In this document: one piece after another, positions 25,521 to 38,055 of the stretch
Layout: each line of letters starts with the position of its first letter
Position numbering within the stretch: position 1 is the stretch's first letter
Source: Chloranthus sessilifolius
Lineage: Eukaryota > Streptophyta > Magnoliopsida > Chloranthales > Chloranthaceae
Assembly: GCA_021018995.1 (NCBI GenBank)
Contig: CM037586.1
Span: 148,098,060 to 148,162,059, forward strand
Direction of reading: 5' to 3'
Length of the DNA: 64,000 nt
The notes under the pieces: model-generated
What the model was told of the DNA's origin: nothing
Database searches by the model: none
Seen by the model: only the letters and a program-made list of their open reading frames with translations
Translations under genes and position numbers: made by a program

Positions 25521-25899
25521 CTAATAAAATTGGGTTTTACGGGTGGGCCACTGAATTATGCTTACCACTACATTTCCTAAGGTCCCTTCTTCTTCTAACA
25601 ATTGCACATGAGGAAAGAAGACAGTATCTATAATGATGTCATGTAAACCCTCCTCAGCATGTGTCGCTGATAGTCTTCCTTTAGTGGCGATATCTTGCCT
25701 CCATATCAATTTACAACGGCCACCTTGTTGTGTTAAAGATGTCCCCATTGGGGGATCCTATAAATAATATTATTAAAATATTACATTAAAGTTCATTAGA
25801 TAATATAAATAAATATTAAATTAATACCTGCGAAGATGAACCCATCCACTCCTGCAGGGGCTTGTGAATTCCTCATCCACTCCTGCAAGTGACAAATTG
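25521..25899 (-). pseudogene. CACTA second gene, 3' part (Ptta/En/Spm-like)
   Basis: Minus-strand frame MGTSLTQQGGRCKLIWRQD, then GRLSATHAEEGLHDIIIDTV, which resembles the C-terminal part of the plant transposase_24 (PF03004) type proteins as I remember them. An upstream exon piece at about 25830-25890 precedes an intron. It is separated from its 5' part (38056-39130) by element C, whose AATTG duplication lies at 25895-25899. Confidence 0.5.
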
Positions 25900-26645
25900 T
25901 GTAACAACCCTAAAAATCTAGAACACGAACCTGACTATTTCGATCTACGTGCCCGGTACGGAAATCGAGACCGATTAAAAAATTTAGAATTTATATTAAT
26001 TGAGATAAAGTTACACCATGGTTAGATGAGTTCACCTGTGTAATTTCATTTGAATCGGAGTTGGGTAAAGAGTCAGTGTAGCACGTTGCGTCGTAGCGAC
26101 CGTGTTCGTGCTCCACACCGGAACATAAACTAAGGGAAAACAGAAATATCTGTTTATTAGCTTATAAGAGAAGGAAGGGAGACCTAGAGGAAGTTCTTCT
26201 TCTTCTTCTTCTTCTTCCCCTTGCCCTAGTTACTCTAACAGCTAAGGAGTCTGTAGCTAGGTGGGTTTTCAAGAGGGTTTTTGTATAAAACAGGGTTAGC
26301 AAGATTGAAAGGTGAGTTTCCTAAGCTAGGGTATGTAGAGATCAATGGATTAAGCTTAAGTATGGTTTGTGTGTGTGTGAAGTCTCGCATGTCAACTGTA
26401 GCTAAAAGGTTGCTCGAACTGATCGGTGATAAACTCCAGAGCTTGATCCAAACCCTCATCCAAGTGATTTGTCGAAACCCCAAAAGGGCCCACATAGAGA
26501 TGAGCTCTTTTGTTTAAAATGGGCAGTTGGATGCCCTAAATATAGGTTCTGTATGAATATTTTAGATTATAATGAATTTTTGCAAGAAAGATAAGTTAGA
26601 AAAATATTGTTGGTGAACTCCATTAATGACAGAAATTCCGTCATT

Positions 26646-27164
26646 ATTGATCGATCAACAAGGTGTTGATCGATCACTGAGTGTGGAATTGATCGATCAA
26701 CAGTGGTGGTGATCGATCAATTTATATATATAGTATATGAACAGCACTGGCAGAGAGTTGGTGAATTTTGGGTTAATATTAGTGATCGATCAATGGTGGT
26801 ATTGATCGATCAATTGACTGGGTATTGATCGATCAACAGTGGTGGTGATCGATCAATTTATATATATAGTATATGAACAGTACTGGCAGAGAGTTGGTGA
26901 ATTTTGGGTTAATATTAGTGATCGATCAATGGTGGTATTGATCGATCAATTGATTGGGTATTGATCGATCATCATAGGTGATCGATCAACAAGGTGTTGA
27001 TCGATCATCATAGATCAACCAACATGGTGATCGATCAATTGTGTACAATATATACAAACAGAGAGTTGGTTAAACAAGTTTGTGCTTTGGTGATCGATCA
27101 ACAAGGGTGTTGATCGATCAATAAAGAGTTCATTGATCGATCAACAAGGTATTGATCGATCAAT
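26646..27164 (+). repeat. TGATCGATCA palindrome array in the 5' LTR of C
   Basis: About 18 copies of the 10-base palindrome TGATCGATCA with variable spacers. A 136-base block (starting 26711, repeated at 26847) containing TTTATATATATAG and several palindromes is tandemly duplicated. The same array is at 36245-36781 and a shorter one at 33503-33663. Confidence 0.85.
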
Positions 27165-27958
27165 AAACCCCTGCTTTCGCAGCTTTAGAAAATTTATATG
27201 TAAGAACCATCTTTGGACGTTGTGCGATTCATGATCCGCTACTCTAACACCTAGAGTAACATGTTTATGGTCTAGGATCAGACTGAGATGCCTTGAAAAA
27301 GCTTTGGATTTGCTTAGAAGGAGCTTGATCTGAGGTAGGGGAATTCAACCGAAATTGCATTTATTTTTGATCTCATGGATTATATCTGTCATACATATCT
27401 CAACATAGTTTAATTCTGTTTTAAAAGCATGTTTAGCATATGTATGAGTATTCTATTATGTACTTGATCCGACATTTGGTATCCGTATCCGAAATCCGAA
27501 TTCTGTTAAGTATGATAAGTATGCATGTGATTTGAGGTTTGATATTCAGTAAAAATCCCACCGACTGGGTATATCCGTTCAGCACACTTGCATTGCATTT
27601 GCTTTGTAATCCTCGGCACAATTGCACTCCATGTGTGGGGCATTGCTGCAATTCTGAAATTGTTCATGTGAACGACCATGGTTGGGATTATCCATCGGAC
27701 CAAATCTGGCTACCACGTGCTATACTCACGGGAGTTACTTAAGTATACTACACTAAGTCATTATATGTTGTATTCATCAATTTCATCGCTTGGATAAATG
27801 TCTCATGTTTTATACATACATTGCATATTTTCGCTTTTATTCTTTGATGACCATGTTATGCAATTAGAATGCAAATTTATTTGAAATTCTTCTATTGAGC
27901 TAGGATGTAGCTCACCCTGTTTTTGTAAACATTTAGGTTCTGAGGCGGTAGCTCCGTG

Positions 27959-28048
27959 ATCGAGAGCGACCCAGACTATCAGCCTGATCCTGAGGCTGAG
28001 GTTGAGGACGAGGAGACGGACGTCCCAGCTGACGACTTTTACCCATAG
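27959..28048 (+). other. LTR-encoded acidic reading frame (element C, 5' LTR)
   Basis: Frame containing SDPDYQPDPEAEVEDEE and ending VPADDFYP-stop, in the same LTR position and with the same tail style as in A, B, D and E. Confidence 0.45.
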
Positions 28049-28459
28049 ACTGGGTATAGCTTAGACATTTTTGGGGTTTTATGTTTGTTTGGAGATTGTG
28101 GATTATGTGTGCCTGGTGGCCACTTTTGTATTAATTTTTGTAGATATTTTATTTCTTTTATAGTGTTATTATACATTCTATCGGAACCATCATTGGGAAC
28201 CATTGTTTGGGTGATGGATGTCTATCACCGATGGTTCTTTTTGGTTCCTTTTTGAGGATGTATATTTTTTACATTTATCAATGAAGGTTTATCTATTGTT
28301 CTTACTTTTAGATTGATTCATTAGATGACTCTACTTACCGCTGTGGGATTTTATCTGTATATTTCCGCTTTATATACAGATATTGTGTGATTTGTCCTTG
28401 GGATCATCGAGCATGATCTCGATGGCGAGATTTCGAGCACGTAATCCGGTCATCCTGAT

Positions 28460-28471
28460 TGGTATCAGAGC
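28460..28471 (+). other. Primer binding site of element C
   Basis: TGGTATCAGAGC, complementary to the initiator tRNA-Met 3' end, just after the 5' LTR. Confidence 0.9.
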
Positions 28472-28562
28472 CTAGGCTTTAGGTTGAACTATGGGTTCAT
28501 AACGGATTGTTTTTACAATCTATATATACTGATCAATGTTGTTGTTTTCACAATGACGACAG

Positions 28563-29780
28563 ATGGGCCCTAAGTTCGAGAGGAGGGCATGCAGAGGTAG
28601 AACAGTCACGAGAGATTCCTCTGAGGGATGTGCCCAGGTCATAGGCTTCGTCGAGGGCTTGGAGTTCCTCTCACAAGCAAATGCGGTTCCATTGGGACCC
28701 GGAGGAGGTAGAAGGAGAAATGAAGAGGATGGAGCGGTGTTGGAAGCATTAGCTACCAACGCTCAACAGCAAATTGCGTTAGCTCAACAGTACTAGACCA
28801 CCCCATCAGCCTGGTGGATTTGCGGAGTTTAGGAGAATGAGACCTCCTAACTTCTCAGGTCAAACGGATCCCATTGAGGCAGAAGGGTGGATAGAAGAGA
28901 TGGAAAAGCTCTTTGAAGTGTTACAGTGCAGCGACGTAGAGAAAGTGCGCTGGGCCACTTTCAAACTAGATGGTGATGCCGGACCTTGGTGGAAATCGGT
29001 ATCACAGAATCGACAAAGAGAGCTGCCTCACACTCCTTGGACATGGGCTGAGTTCACGGAGGTATTCTATCATAAATACTTTCCTAAAATTGTGAGGCAT
29101 CAGTGGGAGGTGAAATTTATAGAGCTGAAGCAAGGTGTAATGACAGTCAGGGATTATGGAGCTGAGTTCGATAGATTAGCTCGATTTGCACCTCAGCACG
29201 TAGCTACAGAGCTGATGAGAGCGAGAAAGTTTCAGCTGGGACTGAGACAAAATTTACAAAAGGATGTCGCCATGTGGGAAATGGAGACATATGAAGGAGT
29301 GATGGCCAAGGCACTCATAGCTGAAGAAGAAAACCAGAAGCAACTTGGAGGGACAAGCGGTGAGAGAGACCATTCCAAGGGCAATCTCGGGATGAGAACA
29401 AAAATAAGAGAGCCAGATTTCTCCGAGATACCCTACACATTCTAGGCCATATCTTGGACCTAGTTCATACCAGAGGTGACCTACTTCTTCACGGCCATTT
29501 AGGCCTGGATCTTCTCTTCAAAGTGGGGGCTTGGGACCTTCAAATCTTCATCCTCATCCGGCCGTGATCATGTGCAAGTGTGGAAACTACACAAGGCGGA
29601 GGATCTGTGAGGAAATCGGGGCATGCTACAGATGTGGCGGATGGGCCATTTAATCGAAGCCACAGAGGAAGGAAGGGGACAAGGAGCGGTCCGGATCGGT
29701 ATCGACGATGCGATCATCTCGACCTAGTCCAGAGTTCAAGGTCGGGCATATGCCGTATGATTAGAATGCAAGAGATATGG
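28563..29780 (+). pseudogene. gag: gag remnant of element C
   Basis: N-terminal MGPKFERRACRGRTV, then a well-preserved capsid-type stretch at 28837-29445 (MRPPNFSGQTDPIEAEGWIE, KLDGDAGPWWKSV, VRDYGAEFDRLARFAP). The zinc-knuckle part near 29560-29700 is poorly preserved. A few breaks. Confidence 0.8.
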
Positions 29781-29899
29781 TGTTGTTTGATATAATGAAT
29801 TAAAATTGGAAATATATAAATTAATTGATTTATTTTGATTATAATAGTACACATAAACCTACACATCTAAAAGCGTTACAGAATGTTGATATTGGTATG

Positions 29900-32800
29900 T
29901 AGGTGAAACGATATTTGCTTCCATAGAGCACGAGCCCTGATAGACCCAGGCTCCACACATTCTTTCGTACGGCCTCAATTTACAAGAGAATTGAGTGCCA
30001 CTCCAGAACAACTAGATTTTATCCTGACAGTGTCAATTCCCACGGGTAGTGCAGTGAAGGCACTCACCGTGTGTAAATCAGTGGTAGTGGCAGTAGATGA
30101 TCATGAGACACGCAGCGATTTGATTACATTAGATATGAAAGGATTTGACATCATTTTGGGAATGGACTGGCTATCTGCTTACCACGCAAGTGTGGATTGT
30201 CTTCGGAAGATGGTAGTTTTCCGCCCTCCAAAGGAGAGATCCTTTAGATTCTTCGGAGTGAAGTCTAAGGTAGGTCCATTGATATCCGCTATTCGGGCGG
30301 AGAGGATGATGAAGAGTGGATGTAGTGGATATATAGCCTTCCTACAAGAGCAACGGGAGAAGACAAATGTGATATCCGATATTCCCATTTCATGCGAGTA
30401 TTCCGATGTATTTCCTGAGGATTTATCGGGACTACCACCAGATCGGGAGGTGGAGTTTGTAATCAATCTAATCCCAGGCACTGAACCGGTATCAAAGGCT
30501 CCCTATCGGATGGCTCCAGCAGAATTACAAGAGCTAAAGGAGCAATTGCAAGAACTACTTGACAAAGGTTTTGTGCGACCTAGTGTGTCTCCTTGGGGAG
30601 CACCAGTATTGTTTGTCAGGAAGAAGGATGGTTCAATGCGCTTGTGCATCGACTATCGGCAGTTAAACAAGTTGACGATTAAGAATCGTTACCCGCTTCC
30701 TAGAATCGATGATCTGTTTGATCAATTGCAAGGAGCGAGGTTCTTTACGAAGATCGACTTGCAGTCGGGTTATCATCAACTACGAGTCAGAGCTGAAGAC
30801 ATTGAGAAGACGGCGTTCAGAACCAGATATGGGCACTATGAATTCCTTGTTATGCCATTTGGATTGACAAACGCACCTGCGTCTTTCATGGACTTGATGA
30901 ACCGAGTGTTTAAACCACACTTGGACACATCAGTAGTGGTATTTGTAGATGACATCCTTGTCTATTCCAAGACAAAGGAGGAACATGAGGAGCATCTATG
31001 TGTTACTTTGCAGACCCTCAGAGATCACAAACTTTATGCGAAGCTCAGTAAGTGTGAGTTTTGGCTTGACCAAGTTAGTTTCTTGGGTCATATCGTCTCT
31101 GCAAAGGGTATTACAGTGGATCCGGCTAAGATTGAAGCCGTTGTGAACTGGGAACAACCTAAGACAGTGACAGAGGTCCGTAGTTTCCTTGGTTTGGCAG
31201 GATACTACAGGCGATTCGTAGAGGGTTTCTCTAAGCTATCAAGTCCGCTTACTCAGCTCACTAAGAAAAATGCCAAATTTGATTGGACTGAACAATGCGA
31301 GAAGAGTTTTCAGGAATTGAAGACGCGTCTGACTACAGCACCAGTGTTGGCAATACCTTCTGGCAGAGGAGGTTTTGCTATCTCTGATGGGTGGTTTGGG
31401 TTGTGTCCTCAACCAGATAAGAAGGTTATCGCTATGGCTCTAGACAATGAAGGAGCATGAAAAGAATTATCCGACTCATGACTTAGAGTTGGCTGCGGTA
31501 ATCTTTGCCTTGAAGATTTGGAGGCACTACTTGTACGGTGAGACGTTTGATATCTTCACCGACCACAAAAGCCTTAAGTATTTGTTTACCCAGAAGGACT
31601 TAAATATGCGACAGCGCAGATGGATGGAGTTCTTGAAAGATTATGATTGTTCCATCCAGTATCACCCTGGGAAGGCCAATGTTGTGGCAGATGCTTTGAG
31701 CAGAAAGTCTTCTGCTCAGTTGTCACACCTTATCACCAGAATACAAAGGTGGCATCTACTTGAGGACCTGGCCTTGTGTGATGCATTGATAGACGTCAAA
31801 GGTTCAGGGGCATTGATGGCTACCATGGTAATCTGACCACGTTGTTTGATAACGCGTCGTGGGCTCCGGATGATTGATGATGAGCTTATGGCCATTCGCA
31901 GGATGTGATCAACGGGATCCGACTGATTTCTCCATCAAGGATGATGGTACTTTCTTTATTTGAGATCGAATGTGCATACCGGTGATAAAGATCTTAAGGA
32001 AACTATTCTAGAAGAAGCACATAAGTCAATGTATACTATACATCGATGTATCAAGATCTCAAGCGCAGCTTTTGGTGGAGAGGATCAAGAAAGATGTAGC
32101 GATTTTGTGTCTCGATCTTTGGTCCGCCAATGTGAAAGTAGACCATCGAATCTAGCGGGTTGTTACAACCTCTACCGATTGGAAGCCATTTCTATGGATT
32201 TCATCTTGGGGTTGCCAAGCACATTGAGGAAGAACAATGCCATCTGGGTCATTGTTGATAGGTTGACCAAATCTGCACACTTCTTGCCATACGCTTTTCG
32301 TTTCTGACTAGCAAGCTTGCGGTTGTACATGAAGGAGATAGTCCGGTTACACGGCATACCAGTCAGTATAGTATGTGATAGAGATCTACTCTATACATCT
32401 CAGTTTTGGCAGCGTTTTCAGGAAGGCATGGGTACTAAATTGGAGTTCAGCTCAGCGTTTCATCCTCAGACAGATGGGCAGACTGAGAGAGTGAACCAGA
32501 TCATCGAAGATATGTTGCGAGCTTGTATGTTGGACTTTCAAGGTTCATGGGATGAACATCTATCTTTGATCGAGTTCGCTTACAACAACAGCTATCAGTC
32601 GAGTATCGGGATGGCGCCTTATGAAGCCTTGTATGGACGTCGATGCAGATCTCCATTGAACTGGGAGGAAGTCGGTGAGAAACTCATTTTGGGACCTGAT
32701 ATCGTGGAAAGTACAACCGTGGCAGTTCGGTTGATCCGCGAAAGATTGAGGGTTGCTCAAAGTCGCCAAAAGAGTTATGCCGATCTTCATCGGATACACG

Positions 32801-33302
32801 TAGAGTTTCAGGTATCCTTTAAGGCATTCCCGAGGTTACGATTTTCTAGTTTAAGTAATTAGTTAGGTAATTAACACTTGTTTTCAGGTTGGAGACAATG
32901 TGTTTGTAAAAATATCGCCAACAAAGGGTGTCATGCGCTTCGAAAAACGAGGAAAGTTGAGTCCTCGGTATATTGGCCCCTTTGAGGTACTCGGACGTTG
33001 GCGAGGTTATGATCGGATTGCTTTGCCACCACAGGTTAGCATGCATAACGTTTTCATGTATCGATCTTTGTGGACGTTACGTGCATGATCCGACACATGT
33101 CTTAGATTTTCAACCGATTGATTTACAAGAAGATCTAACCATGGTTGAAGAACCGATAGAGATCTTGGATCAACGGGATCAAGTTTTGAGGACCAAATTA
33201 ATTCCGCTAGTACTTGTCAAATGGCGGAATCATACTGCTTCGGAAGCCACTTGGGAATGTGCTGCCGAGATCCATGAACAGTATCCACACTTGTTCACTT
33301 AA
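29900..33302 (+). pseudogene. pol: pol remnant of element C (PR-RT-RH-INT-chromodomain)
   Basis: The longest open stretch of pol in the window (489 codons, 29991-31460) covers the end of protease and all of reverse transcriptase ([46 protein letters not shown]). RNase H is at about 31450-31700 ([11 protein letters not shown]) and the integrase core at about 32180-32800 ([27 protein letters not shown]). The chromodomain ends near 33300 (LVKWRNHTASEATWE). Several breaks downstream of RT. Confidence 0.88.
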
Positions 33303-33502
33303 TGCGCAAGGTGAATTTTCTTTTGAGTTTGTTTCTAAATTCATCATCGTGATTATAACTTGATGATTAGATTTATCTCATCGACTCGATTTGTCGTATA
33401 TTTTGGGTCATGTATGTGATGTACATGTACCGGTATCTTTCCATTACGGTTAAGTCATTTTAACGGTCCGATTGTAACGAGAAATTTTTTACAACAGGTC
33501 CA

Positions 33503-33681
33503 TTGATCGATCAACAGGGAGGTTGGTGATCGATCAACAAGTGGACCATTGATCGATCAACATTGAATGTGGTGATTGATCAACGGGTCGGATTCAGTTT
33601 TTGAACTTAAAAAATTTTAGTGGTGATCGATCAACCACCAATGAATTGATCGATCACCAAGGCACTTATGTGTTATAAATA
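33503..33681 (+). promoter_or_regulatory. TGATCGATCA palindromes followed by a TATA box, upstream of extra ORF C
   Basis: Six or so TGATCGATCA-type units at 33503-33663 are followed by TATAAATA at 33674-33681 and GGG. The extra ORF ATG, in a good context (ACCATGG), is at 33894, about 210 bases on. The spacing and box match element A closely although the palindromes differ. Inferred internal promoter. Confidence 0.5.
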
Positions 33682-33893
33682 GGGTTTTGAACGGTCATTT
33701 GCTCTATCCTATTCACGTGAACGAGCAAAGGGCTTTTGCACTCCGACCTTTCAACTTCCCTTCCGACTCACTTCCGGCCATTTCCATCCTTCCTCCGGCT
33801 TGATTCGAGTGGACATCGCTCCATTCATCCGGTAAAAATTCTCGTTTGCGTTCCTTCAAGTCTCGTTTTCATTTTTTTTTTAAGTATTCGACC

Positions 33894-35107
33894 ATGGGAC
33901 CTCGCACAAAGAACGCCGTAAGGTACCCATCTCGGGCTCGCCTGTACACGGTACCGCCCACCATTCCGTTCTCGCCAACCGTGCCACCCATGGCACCGTT
34001 TCCACCATCGCCCCAACTGCTCCGCTACGCTCCCCATCGAGCGTGAAGTCCCCAAAGAGTGGTGGGCTTCCAAAACCTTTCTACCCGAGTATAGGTTTAT
34101 TTCTCTCTATGATGATCGCAAATGGCTTGGGCCTTGGGCTACCTCCAAAAGTTAGGGTTAACACCCTTGCTTGAGCCATTTCATGATCACTATTGCCCTC
34201 GCATAGTGCGGCTTTTTTTCCAAAACCTTCGTTGGGTGGATTCCCGACACCGACTCGTCACTACCATTGACGGGTTTGAATATAAATTCAACCGATTCCA
34301 TGTTACCGCTGCCCTAGAGTGTGCAACCGCTTACCTTGATACGCGTGGCTTGGCGCCACCGTATGAGAAAGATGTTCCTTTTCGATGTCATGCCAAGATG
34401 ACCAAGCGGAAAGCATGGGAAGGGCCAATCCATTTCTAGGGCCCAACTACGACAAAGCTGTGGATGCTTGATACTTATTTCAAGTGTGCACTTGTTCTTG
34501 CACAAGTCCTCACTTTGGTGTTGTCCAGCCCTCTTTTCGCCTTTGAGGACCGTTGGTATCCTATGGCCGAGGTCGTGATTGAGGGCATCATCACCGCCAT
34601 GATCTTATGACCGAAAAGGCGAAGGCGGGAGCCACAAAACAAATTCCCTATGCTCGCCTAATCACGAAGCTGGTGGAGCAATATGCTGCTCTACGCGAGC
34701 ACTATAGCTTGGCTCCTAATGAGCCACGCTTAACCAACAACACCAAAGTCTTTAAACTAAAAGACTGGACCAAGAGTTATAGTCTTTTGGTCAAGAGACT
34801 ACCCGAGCCCGAGGAGGAGGGTGGCGAGGCCTTGAGCCCGTTATTCCGGAGGCGGGCACCTGTTGTACCAGCTCCTAGTGGGGGGGAGGCCCCATCTGAT
34901 CAGCCACCTCAGCCTGAGGTGCTACCTCGACCTGCTGCTACCCCATCACGGCGACCACCGCGTTCTTCTTCGTCACGTCGCCCTATCCCTGCCCCTGCCC
35001 CATCCACCGTTACTCTTGACGCCGTGCTTGCTGCGGTCCTCGAGGGTAACAAACGCATACATGAGCGCTTGGATGGGATTGAGCTATTCAGTCGGGTTCG
35101 CCGGTAG
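33894..35107 (+). pseudogene. extra sense ORF (aORF) of element C
   Basis: Begins MGPRTKNAVRYPSRAR, Pro-rich. Then come EWWASKTF, the conserved DHYCPRIVRLFFQNLR block near 34180-34230, YKFNRFHVTAALECA, a KQIPYARLITKLVEQY block near 34640 (compare IPYARLISIMIENY in B), a Pro-rich region, and a final helical AVLEGNKRIHERLDGIELFS. Same position and layout as in A and B. PF20167-like by memory; function unknown. A few breaks. Confidence 0.65.
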
Positions 35108-35500
35108 CTCGACTACGCCGAGGGCATGTTAGAGCTCTTGATGCGGCATCATACATAACGACGCACACCGATGATTGCGCATGCTCGTGAGCACGCGTTG
35201 TAGATCCTCGCACTTACACTGTTCTGCTCCGCCCACCATGCCGTCTCCGGATCGACCATCTGGCGAGTGGACCATCCGATGTCCCCACGGTATAACTATA
35301 CTACTCTATAATATTTGTAGACTACGATATATCCGCATTTACATTACTCGCATATTATATACATTCTTTAGCATGTCTAAATTTCTCGCATCGTCGTGGC
35401 GCATCCTCTATATTATCTCGGTCTATTAGTCTTAGAAAACCTACGTTTCTTAATAGCACCTATTAGACATTTTAGACGAAAATTCCTAAGGGGGCGATAA
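35108..35500 (+). other. 3' untranslated part and polypurine tract of element C
   Basis: No gene. AAGGGGGCGATAA at about 35487-35500 abuts the 3' LTR and is the likely polypurine tract; CGAAAATTCCTAAGG just before it also occurs before the LTR in B and D. Confidence 0.6.
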
Positions 35501-38055
35501 TGTAACAACCCTAAAAATCTAGAACACGAACCTGACTATTTCGATCTACGTGCCCGGTATGGAAATCGAGACCGATTAAAAAATTTAGAATTTATATTAA
35601 TTGAGATAAAGTTACACCATGGTTAGATGAGTTCACCTGTGTAATTTCATTTGAATCGGAGTTGGGTAAAGAGTCAAGCAGCACGCTATGTCAGAAGCGA
35701 CCGTGTTCGTGCTCCACACCGGAACATAAACTAAGGGAAAACAGAAATATCTATTTATTAGCTTATAAGAGAAGGAAGGGAGACCTAGAGGAAGTTCTTC
35801 TTCTTCTTCTTCTTCTTCCCTTGCCCTAGTTACTCTAATGACTAAAGTGCAGAGCTAGGTGGGTTTTCAATAGGGTTTTGTATAAGCAGGTTAGCAAGAT
35901 TGAAAGGTGAGTTTTCTAAGCTAGGGTATGTAGAGATCAATGGATTAAGCTTAAGTATGGTTTGTGTGTGTGAAGTCTCGCATGTAACGAGCTAAAAGGT
36001 TGCTCGTCGAACTCGGATCGGTGATAAACTCCGAGAGCTTGATCCGAAACCCTCATCCGGAGTGATTTGCCGAAACCCCAAAAGGGCCCACATAGAGGTG
36101 AGCTCTCTTGTTTAAAATGGGCAGTTGGATGCCCTAAATATAGGTTCTGTATGAATATTTAAGATTATAATGAATTTTTGGAAGAAAAATAAGTTAGAAA
36201 AATATTGTTGGTGAACTCCATTAATGACAGAAATTCCGTCATTATTGATCGATCAACAAGGTGTTGATCGATCACTGAGTGTGGAATTGATCGATCAACA
36301 GTGGTGGTGATCGATCAATTTATATATATAGTATATGAACAGTACTGGCAGAGAGTTGGTGAATTTTGGGTTAATATTAGTGATCGATCAATGGTGGTAT
36401 TGATCGATCAATTGACTGGGTATTGATCGATCAACAGTGGTGGTGATCGATCAATTTATATATATAGTATATGAACAGTACTGGCAGAGAGTTGGTGAAT
36501 TTTGGGTTAATATTAGTGATCGATCAATGGTGGTATTGATCGATCAATTGACTGGGTATTGATCGATCAACAGTGGTGGTGATCGATCAACAAGGGTGTT
36601 GATCGATCAATACAGAGCCCATTGGTCGATCAACCAACATGGTGATCGATCAATTGTGTACAATATATACAAACAGAGAGTTGGTTAAACAAGTTTGTGC
36701 TTTGGTGATCGATCAACAAGGGTGTTGATCGATCAATAAAGAGTTCATTGATCGATCAACAAGGTATTGATCGATCAATAAACCCCTGCTTTTCGCTTAG
36801 AAAATTTATATGTAAGAACCAATCGGACGTTGTGCGGTTCATGATCTGTCCACTCTAACACCTAGAGTAACATGTTTATGGTCTAGGTGCCGAGATGCCT
36901 TGAAAAGCTTTTGGATTTGCTTAGAAGGAGCTTGATCCGAGGTAGGGAATTCAATCAAATTGCATTTATTTTTGATCTCATGGATTATATCTGTCATACA
37001 TATCTCAGCATAGTTTAATTCTGTTTTAAAAGCATGTTTAGCATATGTATGAGTATTCTATTATGTACTTGATCCGACATTTGATATCCGTATCCGAAAT
37101 CCGAATTCTATTAAGTATGATAAGTATGCATGTGATTTGAGGTTTGATATTCAGTAAAAATCCCACCGACTCGGCGGTATATCCGTTTCAGGCACACTTG
37201 TGCATTTGCTTTGTAATCCTCGGCACAATTGCACTCCATGTGTGGGGCATTATTGCAATTCCTGAAATTGTTCATGTGAACGACGATGGTTGGGATTATC
37301 CATCGGACCAAATCTGGCTACCACGTGCTATACTCACGGGAGTTACTTAAGTATACTACACTAAGTCATTATATGTTGTATTCATCAATTTATCGCTTTT
37401 GGATAAATGTCTCATGTTTTATATATACATTGCATATTTTCGCTTTTATTCTTTGATGACCATGTTATGCAATTAGAATGCAAATTTATTTGAATTCTTC
37501 TATTGAGCTAGGATGTAGCTCACCTGCTTTTGTAAACATTTAGGTTACAGGCGGTAGCTCCGGTCTTGAGGCGACCCGGACTATCACCGATCCCGAGGCG
37601 AGGTTGAGACGAGGAGGCAGACGCGTCGGTGATGCGACTTTTACCCATAGAGGTATAACTTAGACATTTTGGGGGTTTGTTTGGAGATTGTGGATTATGT
37701 GTGCCTGGTGGCCACTTTTGTATTAATTTTTGTAGATATTTTATTTCTTTTATAGTGTTATTATACATTCTATCGGAACCATCATTGGGAACCATTGTTT
37801 GGGTGATGGATGTCTATCACCGATGGTTCTTTTTGGTTCCTTTTTGAGGATGTATATTTTTTACATTTATCAATGAAGGTTTATCTATTGTTCTTACTTT
37901 TAGATTGATTCATTAGATGACTCTACTTACCGCTGTGGGATTTTATCTGTATATTTCCGCTTTATATACAGATATTGTGTGATTTGTCCTAGGGATCATC
38001 CAGAGCATGATCCTGATGGCACGGATTTCTGAGCACAGAAATCCGGGCTGTCACA
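35501..38055 (+). repeat. 3' LTR of element C
   Basis: 2555 bp from TGTAACAACCC to GGCTGTCACA, matching 25900-28457 almost throughout. Includes the palindrome array at 36245-36781, with the 136-base block also duplicated, and the shared hairpin blocks. Differences from the other LTR cluster at CTG/CAG sites. Confidence 0.9.

Larger units (their letters stand above)
25900..28457 (+). repeat. 5' LTR of element C
   Basis: Starts TGTAACAACCC. Contains a (TTC)n tract near 26194-26216, the TGATCGATCA array (26646-27164), the shared ACCATGG...CCATCGG block (27661-27708), a GAGCTA/TAGCTC hairpin (about 27897-27915), an acidic reading frame (27959-28048) and nested GGAACC / GAACCAT / GGTGAT hairpin arms at 28183-28248. 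Its last bases differ from the matching LTR, so the right edge is uncertain by a few bases. Confidence 0.88.
25900..38055 (+). mobile_element. Element C: complete Tekay/Del-like chromovirus, plus strand
   Basis: LTRs 25900-28457 and 35501-38055, both about 2556 bp and very similar. The primer site, gag, pol, extra ORF and polypurine tract are all present. AATTG flanks it at 25895-25899 and 38056-38060, so this is a clean insertion into the CACTA. LTR edges are TGTAACAACCC and CTGTCACA. Looks young by LTR similarity. Structurally whole; the coding part has about ten breaks. Confidence 0.92.

Noticed and set aside
26646-27164. Possible CRISPR-like array of TGATCGATCA
   Set aside because: Plant nuclear context, unit too short, spacers not unique, and array shared by both LTRs of a retroelement.
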